From Oscillospiraceae bacterium (GTDB lineage: Bacteria > Bacillota > Clostridia > Oscillospirales > Ruminococcaceae), in the NCBI GenBank assembly GCA_009780025.1, contig WRAV01000003.1:1-64000 (forward strand): a stretch of 64,000 nt of DNA, in the 5' to 3' direction. A program made the translations under genes and the position numbers. The notes beneath the pieces were generated by a model. That model ran no database searches. It was given only the letters and a program-made list of their open reading frames with translations, and was not told the DNA's origin. Positions 37,032-45,599 of the stretch are shown one piece after another (position 1 is the stretch's first letter; each line of letters opens with the position of its first letter).

Positions 37032-37577
37032 CTACTTAAAGTACCTATCCAGCAGCCCCTTTAAGGCGCAACCGTGGCGGGCGCGGTCTTTGCAGATTTC
37101 GTGCACGGTGTCGTGGACAGCGTCCAGGCCCAACTGTTTAGCTTTTGTGGCCACGCGCTTTTCGCGCTCGCATTCCTCGAACTCGGCGTCCAGGCTAAGC
37201 TGAAGGTTCTTTTTGGTGTCGTCAAAGACTTTTTCGCCTAATAGCTCGGCGAACTTTGCGGCATGTTCGGCCTTCTCATGCGCGATCCGTCTGTATACTT
37301 CGCTGGTCTCCGGGAATCCCTCCCGGTCGGCCTGGCGGCTCATGGCCAAATATATACCGGCTTCTGTGGACTGGGCAGCAAAGCTAGAGCGCAAATTCTC
37401 GAGAATTTCGGCGTCAATTCCCTCGGCTATACCAACCCTGTGCTCGTCTGCCCAGGCAAGGTCGCTCTGACCCATCAGTTTGAACTTGGAGACCGGGGCC
37501 TTACACTGCGGACAAACTTCCAGCTCGGTATCTCCCTCGTGAATATATCCGCAAACCAAACATATATTCTTTGTCAT
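37032..37577 (-). CDS. Reverse rubrerythrin
   Basis: 181 residues, from an ATG after TAAGGAGTTGCC. The rubredoxin domain comes first (CLVCGY ... CPQCKAP, residues 6-25) and the four-helix diiron domain second (SSFAAQSTEAGIYLAMSRQ; IAHEKAEHAAKFAELLGE). That order is the reverse of classic rubrerythrin. In clostridia such proteins reduce hydrogen peroxide and oxygen with NADH-derived electrons. It fits an obligate anaerobe. A long perfect inverted repeat lies upstream. Confidence 0.9.
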   Translation of the reverse strand: MTKNICLVCGYIHEGDTELEVCPQCKAPVSKFKLMGQSDLAWADEHRVGIAEGIDAEILENLRSSFAAQSTEAGIYLAMSRQADREGFPETSEVYRRIAHEKAEHAAKFAELLGEKVFDDTKKNLQLSLDAEFEECEREKRVATKAKQLGLDAVHDTVHEICKDRARHGCALKGLLDRYFK

Positions 37578-37614
37578 TGTGGTGGCAACTCCTTAGTGGT
37601 TAACTTTATAGTGC

Positions 37615-37662
37615 GTGTCACTTGCTTGCTGTAGCGCCAACGCTACAGCAAGCAAGTGACAC
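37615..37662. repeat. 22 bp perfect inverted repeat upstream of reverse rubrerythrin
   Basis: GTGTCACTTGCTTGCTGTAGCG, a CCAA loop, then its exact complement. No T-run on either side. It lies 38 bp upstream of the rubrerythrin start and could be an operator, a leader hairpin or a small palindromic element. Confidence 0.65.
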
Positions 37663-37784
37663 ATCCTGACACATTGTACCATAATCTGACGGTAAATACA
37701 ATCAGAGGCGCCTTTAATCTTTGGAATATATACACAAAACTTTGCCGATACTATAAGGGAACAAAAGGGAGGTGAACCTAAAAA

Positions 37785-37934
37785 ATGGCCAAAAACAAAA
37801 ACAAAGAAAAACCTAAACAAAACAAAGGGCAAACCGCCGAAGTGCAAAACGCAGCAACTAACAACAATGCCGGCAATACCCAAAAGAACCCAGGCGCTAA
37901 AAAAGATAACGCAGGCAAAGACTTCCACGCGTAG
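37785..37934 (+). CDS. Small Lys/Asn/Gln-rich protein, possibly a minor acid-soluble spore protein
   Basis: 49 residues: ATG after the excellent site AAAGGGAGGTG, ending FHA then TAG. The protein is almost entirely Lys, Asn, Gln, Ala and Gly (MAKNKNKEKPKQNKGQ at the start), with no hydrophobic core, so it should be unfolded. Its composition resembles gamma-type or minor SASPs of endospore formers, but without homology evidence this is a guess. It is followed by a GGCCCCC/GGGGGCC hairpin (37967-37993). Confidence 0.6.
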   Translation: MAKNKNKEKPKQNKGQTAEVQNAATNNNAGNTQKNPGAKKDNAGKDFHA

Positions 37935-38111
37935 AGCGCGGTTAGAACAAGACTCAGCCAAAAGGCCCCCAACTATCTTGTGGTCGGGGGCCGCCTCATT
38001 GCAGTTGCGATGGATAAGGGTTTTTTGACATAAATTTACAATTGGATAATAGATAAAAGCCACGTACGCTATCTCAAATTTATCGATACCTCACAAAGGA
38101 GTTCTACAAGT

Positions 38112-38501
38112 ATGCGTAAAAATATTGCCATATGTCTGCTGCTGGCGCTGCTGTTGGCGGCCTGCGGCTCCCCGGCCGGGTACCAGGAAGTCCCGACAAT
38201 TACTTCCCCCGAGCAGTACCTTCTGAATTATCCGGAAGCCGACATTATAATTGGCGAAGGCGGCACTTTTTTTGTTGAATCCACCAGGGTGCCCTGGGTG
38301 ATGAACAGCCTCGATCTAACCGACGCCACCGCCGCGGGCGAAGTTCAGAGAAGCGGAATACAAGAGGCATTTAGACCCTGGGACGCCACTATTCTGCCGG
38401 AGGGCACCGAGATCATGCGCCACAATGGCGAGAACAACGTTATGGTTGCTCGGGTAAATGGTCTGGGGCGGCCCTATCTAAAATATATGCCACACTCGTA
38501 A
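38112..38501 (+). CDS. Small hypothetical lipoprotein
   Basis: 129 residues, from an ATG after AAAGGAGTTCTACAAGT. The signal peptide RKNIAICLLLALLLAAC ends in lipobox LAAC. The mature part has EVPTITSPEQYLLNYPEADI and a compact ~100-residue domain without a named family. Monocistronic by appearance. Confidence 0.7.
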   Translation: MRKNIAICLLLALLLAACGSPAGYQEVPTITSPEQYLLNYPEADIIIGEGGTFFVESTRVPWVMNSLDLTDATAAGEVQRSGIQEAFRPWDATILPEGTEIMRHNGENNVMVARVNGLGRPYLKYMPHS

Positions 38502-38611
38502 ACACTGTAAAAAATGCTGTTTAATCCGCATGCTTCCTTCCCAGAAGGTGTGCGGATTTGTTTTGTGCCAGATAATATCAATTTTCGCGGACAAGCTTTG
38601 CTAAAATGTGT

Positions 38612-38617
38612 TACAAT
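38612..38617 (+). promoter_or_regulatory. -10 element placed for a leaderless CCA-enzyme mRNA
   Basis: TACAAT lies seven bases before ATG 38624, and no ribosome binding site is visible. A weak -35 (GGACAA) lies 16 bp upstream. Transcription would begin at about the start codon. Confidence 0.4.
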
Positions 38618-38623
38618 GTGCGT

Positions 38624-39979
38624 ATGAAAATAACAATACCCAAATTCGTCGGTGAGTGTGTATCACTTTTGGAGGCGGGTGGCCACCCTACATATGTCGT
38701 GGGCGGCTGCCTGCGCGACAGCTTGCTCGGTAAGACTCCGCAGGACTGGGATATCTGCACCGCAGCTCTGCCTGAGCAGATGCAGGCGGCTCTTATAGGC
38801 ATACGCACTGTACCCACTGGGCTAAGCCACGGTACTCTCACTATCCTTGGGGGAAAAATGTCGGTGGAGGCGACCACCTTCCGTCGGGATGGGCTCTACC
38901 TCGACCACCGCCGCCCGGACAGTGTCGATTTTTCCGCCAGTATTGAAGACGACCTTGCCCGCCGGGACTTTACTGTAAACGCCATGGCCTACAACCCCAA
39001 GGAAGGGCTTATCGACCCCTTTGGTGGGCAGCGAGACTTGGCCGCTGGTCTGTTGCGATGTGTGGGTGACCCACTCCTGCGATTCGGTGAAGACGCTCTG
39101 CGCGTCTTGCGTCTGGTGCGCTTTGTCGCCCAGCTGGGCTTTGTGCCCCACCCTCAAACTCTAGCCGGGGCAAAGGAGCGGGCCGGCCTGCTCAGGGCCA
39201 TTTCCGCTGAACGGGTGCAGGCAGAGCTGGACAAGCTGGTTATGGGGGAGCACGCCCTAGCTGCTCTCCGTATTGCCGCAGAGAGCGGCGTACTGGCTGA
39301 GATATTGCCGGAGTTTACCCACTGCATAGGATTCGACCAGCGCAGCCCTTACCACAACCTCACGGTGGATGAACACAGCTTTGTGGCCCTTGTCAGCGCC
39401 CCCAAAGAGCTAGAAGTTCGCCTTGCTCTACTCTTCCACGATATTGGCAAGCCTGCCACCGCAACGATTGACGAAGCCGGCCGAGGCCACTACAAAGGCC
39501 ATGCCGGTGTGGGCGCCAAAATCGTTAGGAAAGTGCTGAAGCGGCTGCGTTACCCAACAAAAGTAGCCAAACACATCGAAAAGCTGGTAGCCTTCCACTC
39601 GAAGCAGCTGCCGCCCCGGCCCGACGTCATCCGTCGCTTCTTGGGAGAGCACGGCGAAGTGTTCACGCGCGACCTGCTAAAGGTCAAAGCGGCGGACAAT
39701 TCCGCCAAAGCTCCCATATGCGGGGACAGGTCGCAGCTCTACAAGCAACTGTCCGGTATGATCGACGACCTGCTCGCCGCCGGTGATTGCCTGACCCTGG
39801 CGGGCCTTGCGGTAAACGGGGCTGATTTAGCTGAGCTTGCCCCCACGGGGCCGCAGACAGGCAAGGTGCTCCGCGAGCTTTTAAAGTTAGTCTGGCGCTA
39901 CCCCGAAAAGAACACCCGGGAGTATTTGCTGGCTCAAGCCATTCGCTTGCTTGAGCAGAAAAAAACTGACAAAATTTAG
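38624..39979 (+). CDS. cca: CCA tRNA nucleotidyltransferase with HD domain
   Basis: 451 residues from ATG 38624 (MKITIPKF); a start at 38606 is possible. The nucleotidyltransferase core has YVVGGCLRDSLLGKTPQDWDICT, the G-G...D-x-D motif, and the RRDFTVNAMAY segment. A central tRNA-binding helical region carries GEDALRVLRLVRF. An HD domain follows (LLFHDIGKP, HAGVGAKI). Such HD-containing class II enzymes build or repair the 3' CCA; some homologues are poly(A) polymerases, but the motifs fit a CCA-adding enzyme. It is followed directly by ytvI. Confidence 0.88.
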   Translation: MKITIPKFVGECVSLLEAGGHPTYVVGGCLRDSLLGKTPQDWDICTAALPEQMQAALIGIRTVPTGLSHGTLTILGGKMSVEATTFRRDGLYLDHRRPDSVDFSASIEDDLARRDFTVNAMAYNPKEGLIDPFGGQRDLAAGLLRCVGDPLLRFGEDALRVLRLVRFVAQLGFVPHPQTLAGAKERAGLLRAISAERVQAELDKLVMGEHALAALRIAAESGVLAEILPEFTHCIGFDQRSPYHNLTVDEHSFVALVSAPKELEVRLALLFHDIGKPATATIDEAGRGHYKGHAGVGAKIVRKVLKRLRYPTKVAKHIEKLVAFHSKQLPPRPDVIRRFLGEHGEVFTRDLLKVKAADNSAKAPICGDRSQLYKQLSGMIDDLLAAGDCLTLAGLAVNGADLAELAPTGPQTGKVLRELLKLVWRYPEKNTREYLLAQAIRLLEQKKTDKI

Positions 39980-39988
39980 GTTGAACAT

Positions 39989-41065
39989 ATGGATGAAAAA
40001 ATCCGCAGCCGCCAAACTTTCATAATCAACACGGCGTACTTTGCTCTTGTGGCTGCGCTGTTTTATTTGGCTGCCCGTTTTTTGGTGCCTTGGCTATTGC
40101 CGCTTATTCTGGGCTACGTCATCGCGATTTTGCTGGGGCCGGCTGTTCGCTTCCTGCGCCGCAGGGCTGGGCTGGGGCCCAAACTATCGGGGGCTGTGGT
40201 GGTTATTTTGGCCTATGCCCTCATCGGCCTATTGCTGACCTGGGGGGGATTACTGGCCCTGACCCAAATCGGTCGGCTGTTTGCCGGACTTCCTTATTTC
40301 TACGAGAACACCATAGAGCCGGGCATCCGCGCGATAAGCCTCTATTTTAGCAACGCGTTCGGCGACTACATACCCGGTCTGGGAGATGAAGACGCCCTCG
40401 CTATCACCTTGCAGGACTTCCAGAGTGCGCTGCTTGCCATTTCTACCGGGGTGCTGGGTTTTCTGGGGGCGCTGGGCGCAAACATACCGGGCTTTTTGTT
40501 GGCCTTCTTCTTCACCATTATGTCCTCACTCATAATCAGCATGAACTACGGCCAAGTCACCGGTTTTCTCAGCCGGCAGATACCGGAGAAGTACCGCTCG
40601 TTAATCTCAAGGGTGCGCAGCGACGCGCAAAGAACGCTGGGCAACTATTTTGTGGCCTACCTAAAAATTATGTGCGTTACTTTTGTAGAGCTGGCGGTCG
40701 GCCTTACAATTTTGGGGGTGAGCGGTGCACCGCTGATAGCGCTGGGCATTGCGGTGTTCGACTTCTTCCCGGTGTTGGGCACCGGCGGCATCATGATACC
40801 CTGGATAGTGCTCGAAATACTGCGCGGAGACTTCACCCTGGCAATCGGACTCGGGGTGCTCTATGCGATTGTAAGCGTGGTGCGCGGCTTTATCGAGCCC
40901 AAGATTGTGGGTGGTCAGCTGGGGCAGCACCCGCTGGTGACACTCTGCGCTATTTATGCGGGCTTTAGGGTGATGGGACTGATGGGGATGGTCTTTTTCC
41001 CTATACTGGCGCAGATACTGGTGGGGCTGCACCGTTCAGGGGTGCTCAGGCTTTGGAAGAACTGA
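39989..41065 (+). CDS. ytvI: YtvI-like AI-2E family membrane protein
   Basis: 358 residues, from an ATG ten bases after the CCA-enzyme stop. About eight membrane segments; the family hallmark is the PLIALGIAVFDFFPVLGTGGIMIPW segment and EPKIVGGQLGQHPLVTL. YtvI homologues are produced in the mother cell during sporulation in Bacillus; the transported substrate, if any, is unknown. This supports an endospore-forming host. Confidence 0.82.
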   Translation: MDEKIRSRQTFIINTAYFALVAALFYLAARFLVPWLLPLILGYVIAILLGPAVRFLRRRAGLGPKLSGAVVVILAYALIGLLLTWGGLLALTQIGRLFAGLPYFYENTIEPGIRAISLYFSNAFGDYIPGLGDEDALAITLQDFQSALLAISTGVLGFLGALGANIPGFLLAFFFTIMSSLIISMNYGQVTGFLSRQIPEKYRSLISRVRSDAQRTLGNYFVAYLKIMCVTFVELAVGLTILGVSGAPLIALGIAVFDFFPVLGTGGIMIPWIVLEILRGDFTLAIGLGVLYAIVSVVRGFIEPKIVGGQLGQHPLVTLCAIYAGFRVMGLMGMVFFPILAQILVGLHRSGVLRLWKN

Positions 41066-41231
41066 AGTCCTGCCACCCGCAACCCTGTAAATGGGTGCGA
41101 TTTGCGGCCAAATTTGTCATTTTTGCTTGACAATGGCAAGTATTTGACGTAAACTAAAAGCTGGCTATATGGCCGAGTGAATAAGCAATTGGCATGTGTT
41201 TATGCGCATTCTAATAGAAGAGGGTGAGTGT

Positions 41232-42077
41232 GTGAGCTTTAAGGACGATTTTGTAGAGGCGTTGCGCAGTGTAAAGCGAGATTTATCGCAGGAGAAGGAT
41301 CCCACGCAGGAGGGTGAGCCGGGTCAGGCTGAGCAAACTGCGTCCGAGGCAGCTGCAGCGCAACAGGAAAGTTCTTCGCCTACCCCGCAAAGAGAGAGCG
41401 CGGTTCAAGGTTACACAGACGCAAGCTCCGCCAAAGTCGAGGCAGATGCTGGGCCCCTTAAGAGCAACGGCGCCGGTAAAACAGGCTCCGACACCTCGGG
41501 TGGCACATCTTCGTTTAGAAGATACGACGTCGGCGAGGCGTTGGTTTCCGGCGGCAATGGAAGCGGAAACGGAAACTACGGCGGCCAAGGCTACATAGAT
41601 TTTGAAGACGGCGGCGTCTACGACGAGGGCAAGACCATCATCTCCAAGAACACCGTTATTCGCGGTGCCCTGCAAACCGAAGACTCTGTTCGCTTGCTCG
41701 GCCAGGTTTTGGGAGACATTGAATGCCGCTCGAACATAGTGGTGGCGGGCAAAGTGCGCGGTAACACCACCGCCTCCAATGCCTATATTTACGATGCCCA
41801 AGTGGACGGCGACATCCGCTGTGAAGACGTGATAACCATCTCCAGCGACGCCTGGGTGCTTGGCAATATCCGCGCCCAACAAGCGGAGATTGACGGCAAG
41901 GTAAAGGGCAATATGGAAATCCGCCACATGGTCTCAATCGGCGCTCAGTCGTCTATTTTGGGCGACATCACCACCGACGAGCTGGAAATCAAGCGGGGAG
42001 CGTTCATCAACGGTCAGATCATGATGTACTCGCCGGCGCGAGACGTAATCGACCGCTTCGATCGCTTCGAGGACTAA
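41232..42077 (+). CDS. Bactofilin family protein
   Basis: About 281 residues. I start at GTG 41232 (MSFKDDFVEALRSVKRD) after GAGGGTGA; GTG 41196 is an alternative. Residues ~1-120 form an acidic, low-complexity Ser/Gly/Gln linker. The C-terminal ~140 residues are a right-handed beta-helix with repeating turns (NTVIRGALQTEDSVRLLGQVLGDI, NIVVAGKVRGN, GDITTDELEIKRGAFINGQI) typical of bactofilins, which polymerise into cytoskeletal filaments at the membrane. The long N-terminal region is unusual, since many bactofilins have only a short tail. It ends at a strong terminator. Confidence 0.85.
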   Translation: MSFKDDFVEALRSVKRDLSQEKDPTQEGEPGQAEQTASEAAAAQQESSSPTPQRESAVQGYTDASSAKVEADAGPLKSNGAGKTGSDTSGGTSSFRRYDVGEALVSGGNGSGNGNYGGQGYIDFEDGGVYDEGKTIISKNTVIRGALQTEDSVRLLGQVLGDIECRSNIVVAGKVRGNTTASNAYIYDAQVDGDIRCEDVITISSDAWVLGNIRAQQAEIDGKVKGNMEIRHMVSIGAQSSILGDITTDELEIKRGAFINGQIMMYSPARDVIDRFDRFED

Positions 42078-42095
42078 GCACACTCAATAAACGTC

Positions 42096-42128
42096 AAAAG
42101 GGAACAGCTTAAGCTGTTCCCTTTTTAT
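42096..42128 (+). terminator. Terminator after bactofilin gene
   Basis: AAAAGGGAACAGCTT/AAGCTGTTCCCTTTT, with TTTTTATG following; works in both directions. Confidence 0.88.
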
Positions 42129-42150
42129 GTGCTGTAGATAAACCAGGTGA

Positions 42151-42233
42151 GCGGTCGGGCATGGAAGCCCGGCCCTACGAAAACATACCAAAATGTTGGA
42201 GCTGTAAGGGCAGGGCTCCATCCCTTGCCCGCC
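42151..42233. repeat. GTAGGG-type palindromic element, copy f (diverged)
   Basis: GGTCGGGCatggaaGCCCGGCCCTAC and GTAAGGGCAGGGctccatCCCTTGCCCGCC in tandem. Confidence 0.5.
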
Positions 42234-42277
42234 AATAACAACCCTTTGTCATCACTCTCTGGGCTTCTATAGAAGAC

Positions 42278-43105
42278 TTAGTACAACCGCTCTATCAGCT
42301 CATCCGAGATTGCGAACTCGTGCTCGTTGGAGGGGAACTCGCCGCTCTGTACCTCTTTGTGGTAAGCGGCAAAGGCGTTCTTCATAAGCTTGCCCATGCC
42401 GGCGTACTTCTTAACGAACTTGGGCGAGGCGCCCGCAAATACGCCAAGCATGTCAAGAGAGACAAGCACCTGGCCATCGCAGCCGCTCCCGGAGCCTATG
42501 CCAATGGTTGGAATGCTCAGTGACTGCGTTACCAGCCTCGCGAGTTTAGAGGGTACGCACTCCAGCACCACAGCAAAGGCGCCGGCTGCCTCTACGGCCT
42601 TTGCATCGTCGAGAAGCTTTCGCGCGGTCTTTTCGTCCTTGCCCTGGGCCTTAAAGCCGCCTAGCACGTTCACCGACTGTGGAGTCAATCCCAAGTGCGC
42701 AACTACGGGGATACCGGCTTCCACAATAGCCTTAATCTGCGGGCAGACACTCGCACCGCCCTCTAGCTTAACAGCGTTTGCTCCGGCTTCCTTGACCAGC
42801 CGTCCCGCGTTTACCACAGCGTCGTATACCGAAGACTGGTAGGACATGAAGGGCATATCAATAACCAACAGGGCGTTTTCTGTTCCGCGGGCGACCGCCG
42901 CACCGTGGTGGATCATGTCCTCCATAGTTACCGACAGAGTGTCTTTATACCCCAGTATGGCGTTGCCCAGGGAGTCGCCAACCAATATGCTGTTTACCCC
43001 GGCCTCGTCGATAAGCCTTGCGGTAGGGCAGTCGTAGGCTGTAAGCATAGAGATTTTGATGCCCTCTTCCTTCGCCTTTTGGAAGGTTATGACAGTGTTC
43101 TTCAT
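42278..43105 (-). CDS. panB: Ketopantoate hydroxymethyltransferase
   Basis: 275 residues, from the ATG after CGGAGACG; upstream in-frame codons lie in the promoter. TIM-barrel enzyme with [34 protein letters not shown] and [23 protein letters not shown]. It makes ketopantoate for pantothenate and CoA. panC and panD are not adjacent. Confidence 0.94.
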   Translation of the reverse strand: MKNTVITFQKAKEEGIKISMLTAYDCPTARLIDEAGVNSILVGDSLGNAILGYKDTLSVTMEDMIHHGAAVARGTENALLVIDMPFMSYQSSVYDAVVNAGRLVKEAGANAVKLEGGASVCPQIKAIVEAGIPVVAHLGLTPQSVNVLGGFKAQGKDEKTARKLLDDAKAVEAAGAFAVVLECVPSKLARLVTQSLSIPTIGIGSGSGCDGQVLVSLDMLGVFAGASPKFVKKYAGMGKLMKNAFAAYHKEVQSGEFPSNEHEFAISDELIERLY

Positions 43106-43156
43106 TTTGCATCGTCTCCGTTTAGAAAATATTTTGGGTGAGTTTTTCACCTGGTC

Positions 43157-43185
43157 AGTATAGCATTTTTTTTCGCGTAACACAA
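43157..43185 (-). promoter_or_regulatory. Promoter for panB
   Basis: On the minus strand, TTGTGT (43185-43180), a 17 bp spacer and TATACT (43162-43157). Confidence 0.55.
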
Positions 43186-43264
43186 AGAATTTCGGGCGGC
43201 TTCCGACATGATGTGATTTCTACTGAGCGTATAATGGAGATAAGTTATTCTTTCGGAGGAGTGC

Positions 43265-44350
43265 ATGGAAAAACTAAAGCTACTTTATGGGGAAGCCTGG
43301 CGGGGCAGAGAGTTTGACGACAGCCCGACCGAACTTGTATTGGGAGAGGAGACCCGCCGGCTAGAGCGGAGCTTGGCGAGCTGGGTGGGCGCGGAGCACT
43401 GCGTGGCGGTGTCCGACCCGGTAAGCGGGATTGCCTTGGCTCTAAAAGCCGCCGGCGTCAATAGCGGTGACAGAGTTATCTGCCCGGCATTGGGGTGTGC
43501 ACTGCCTGTGCAAGGGGTGCTGCTGGCCGGCGGAATACCGCTCTTCGCTGACGTTAACCCGGATACATACACGTTAGATCCATTCCAGCTTGAATATACC
43601 TTGGATAAAATGCGCGGCGAGGGCGAAGGTGTGCCAAGCGCCCTCATCGCCAGCGATTTATTCGGCGGGCCTTGCCAACTAATCGAGCTTGAACAGATTT
43701 GCGAGAGCCACGGAGTAACCTTGATAGAGGATATGTCCGAGGCGTTTGGAGCCGAATACTTGGGCCGTAAAGTGGGAAGCTTTGTGCGGTTTTCGGTGGC
43801 ATCATTCGCCACTAACAGTCTTTGGGATGAGCCGGGCGGGGGTGCTATCTTCTGCCGGGATGAGGAGGATGCTGTGAGGGTCGCGGCTCTGCGCAGGCAA
43901 TGCAGAGAGCAGTCCTTGCAGCCCCGCAGCCGAATTCCTTATATGCGCAGCGCCGACGTCACACTTACCCACGCCCGGCTGGAAAGCTTTGAACAGGAGC
44001 AAGCCGGCAGACAAAAGGCCGCGCTGCGCTACCACGCAAACCTTGAGGGAAAGGTACAATTTCAGCAGCTTATTGAAGGCGGCGAGAGCGTGCATAGTCA
44101 GCTGGTAGTCACTCTGCCCGACCAGCGCAGAGGCGAAGTTATCCAGCGCCTAATTGGGATGGGCATTCCCTGCAACTTGCCGCATTGCGGGATTCAAACG
44201 CTCAGCGGCTACGATAGCGGGGAGCTGTTGGCAAACGCGAGCATATTGGCGGGTAGACTGCTCTGCTTGCCCATTTACTCCCACCTGAACGTAAAAGTGG
44301 TCGACTTTGTCTGTGAGGGGCTGCTGGAAGCACTGGGGCAGAGAATCTAG
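43265..44350 (+). CDS. DegT/DnrJ-fold protein lacking the PLP lysine
   Basis: 361 residues, from an ATG after CGGAGGAGTGC. The fold signature of the DegT/DnrJ/EryC1/StrS aminotransferases is clear: [50 protein letters not shown] and [15 protein letters not shown], with the Asp that pairs with the PLP ring. Where the family has S-F-x-A-T-K-N-L, this protein reads [17 protein letters not shown], so the Schiff-base Lys is Asn (codon AAC at 43816-43818). Transaminase activity is therefore unlikely. It could be a PMP-dependent dehydratase-like or non-enzymatic relative. No sugar-biosynthesis genes are nearby. Its stop codon shares the palindrome CTAG with the convergent gene. Confidence 0.85.
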   Translation: MEKLKLLYGEAWRGREFDDSPTELVLGEETRRLERSLASWVGAEHCVAVSDPVSGIALALKAAGVNSGDRVICPALGCALPVQGVLLAGGIPLFADVNPDTYTLDPFQLEYTLDKMRGEGEGVPSALIASDLFGGPCQLIELEQICESHGVTLIEDMSEAFGAEYLGRKVGSFVRFSVASFATNSLWDEPGGGAIFCRDEEDAVRVAALRRQCREQSLQPRSRIPYMRSADVTLTHARLESFEQEQAGRQKAALRYHANLEGKVQFQQLIEGGESVHSQLVVTLPDQRRGEVIQRLIGMGIPCNLPHCGIQTLSGYDSGELLANASILAGRLLCLPIYSHLNVKVVDFVCEGLLEALGQRI

Positions 44351-44979
44351 CGCTTATTCTCCAGCTGTTCCTTTACTCGGAAGAGCACCATCTCCCGGAG
44401 CAGGTCGTAAGGCATTGGTTTGTCGTAGGGGAGCTGCACGGTGCCCTTAGAGTGCTTCAGCCCAAGCTGGGCTATCTGCCCGGAGAAGGCCGCGATAGCG
44501 CTGGGCGCAGGGTGAAAACCCATATGCCGCGTCTCCCCGGAGAAGTGCACAAGATTGCCGCCCAGCACAAAAGTGGCCATACCCCACGAAATCTTTTCGG
44601 TTATGTCGGGCGAGCAGCCGAGGATCAGCTCCCGCAGCTTTGCCATCCGCGCCCTCACATCTCCGTCGTAGCGGACGATGTACTCATCAACGGTGGTGTA
44701 ATCCGGTGTCGGCAGGGTTCGCTCCCGCAGGGTAACGCGAACGCTGTCCCCAGGTTGCTTGGCAATCTTGGCCCGAATATCTTTGCGGATACCTATGATA
44801 TGGCACTCGGTTCCCATCTTGACAAGCTGACCGTCATAAGGCTGGCCGTCAAAGGTAGCGCTGACCGCTACCCGCCCCTTGCCAAACTCTGCATTTACAT
44901 CAAAGGGAATCTCCACATAGGCTGCGTCCATGTCGGGGTTCTTTTTTATTTCTGCCAAAAACTCGTATAGTTTTTCCAT
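44347..44979 (-). CDS. DUF1905 plus DUF1801-type protein
   Basis: About 210 residues, from the ATG after GGGAGGTTTCGGC. The N-terminal ~95 residues match DUF1905 ([27 protein letters not shown] ... [13 protein letters not shown]), a small beta-barrel. The C-terminal part is a YdhG/DUF1801-like domain ([36 protein letters not shown] ... [13 protein letters not shown]). The pairing is seen elsewhere, but the function is not known. Convergent with the DegT-like gene, sharing CTAG. Confidence 0.75.
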   Translation of the reverse strand: MEKLYEFLAEIKKNPDMDAAYVEIPFDVNAEFGKGRVAVSATFDGQPYDGQLVKMGTECHIIGIRKDIRAKIAKQPGDSVRVTLRERTLPTPDYTTVDEYIVRYDGDVRARMAKLRELILGCSPDITEKISWGMATFVLGGNLVHFSGETRHMGFHPAPSAIAAFSGQIAQLGLKHSKGTVQLPYDKPMPYDLLREMVLFRVKEQLENKR

Positions 44980-44999
44980 GCCGAAACCTCCCAATAATT

Positions 45000-45437
45000 T
45001 TATACCTGCTCTAGGTGTGATTTTAAGTATATGATAGCCTGCCTATAGCCATCCAGGCCCAACCCTACAAAGTCCTTTATCGCAACTAGCCCTGGGTAAG
45101 AGAAGTGGCGGAAATCTTCCCGGAGGCTGATGTCGGAGATATGAACCTCCACCACAGGCAACCCGATAGCCTTGAGAGCGTCGTGTATAGCTAGGCTGGT
45201 GTGGGTGAATGCCCCCGCATTGATAACGATACCGTCAAAAGTCAGCCGCGCCTCTTGTATAGCGTCTATGATGACGCCTTCGTGGTTAGATTGCATTATT
45301 TCAACCTGAACATCCTCACTCCTGGCCGTATCACGTATTAGTTGCTCTAAGGTGCTATAGTCCTGCCTTCCATAGATATCCGGTTCCCGGATTCCTAAGA
45401 GATTTAAGTTAGGGCCGTTGACTACCAGTATTTTCAT
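45000..45437 (-). CDS. aroQ: Type II 3-dehydroquinate dehydratase
   Basis: 145 residues, from an ATG after GTGAGGTAAAGCC. It has [51 protein letters not shown] and VVEVHISD, the full type II set, with the catalytic Tyr and His in YG and VEVHISD. Third step of the shikimate pathway. It is followed by the DUF1905 gene on the same strand. No other aro genes are in the window. Confidence 0.95.
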   Translation of the reverse strand: MKILVVNGPNLNLLGIREPDIYGRQDYSTLEQLIRDTARSEDVQVEIMQSNHEGVIIDAIQEARLTFDGIVINAGAFTHTSLAIHDALKAIGLPVVEVHISDISLREDFRHFSYPGLVAIKDFVGLGLDGYRQAIIYLKSHLEQV

Positions 45438-45599
45438 GGCTTTACCTCACAGCAATGTTAAAAATCCTCTGAGATCATTGTACTATATTTAATCGGGCGG
45501 TTCAATTGCATCTTTTTTTAATTTTACAATGGAAAATATTTGTTAATTATGATAAACTGGTCGTAATGAATAATTTTATTCAATAAGGGCGGTGTAATT

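Noticed and set aside
37593..38063. 156-codon minus-strand frame opposite the small spore-like gene
   Set aside because: No ribosome binding site and odd composition (Phe/Val/Cys-rich); it exists because the plus-strand gene is Lys/Asn-rich. It also crosses the perfect hairpin at 37615-37662.
45438..45599. Cobalamin riboswitch for glmE or glmS
   Set aside because: Looked for because the mutase needs B12; the spacers are short and lack the conserved B12-box.
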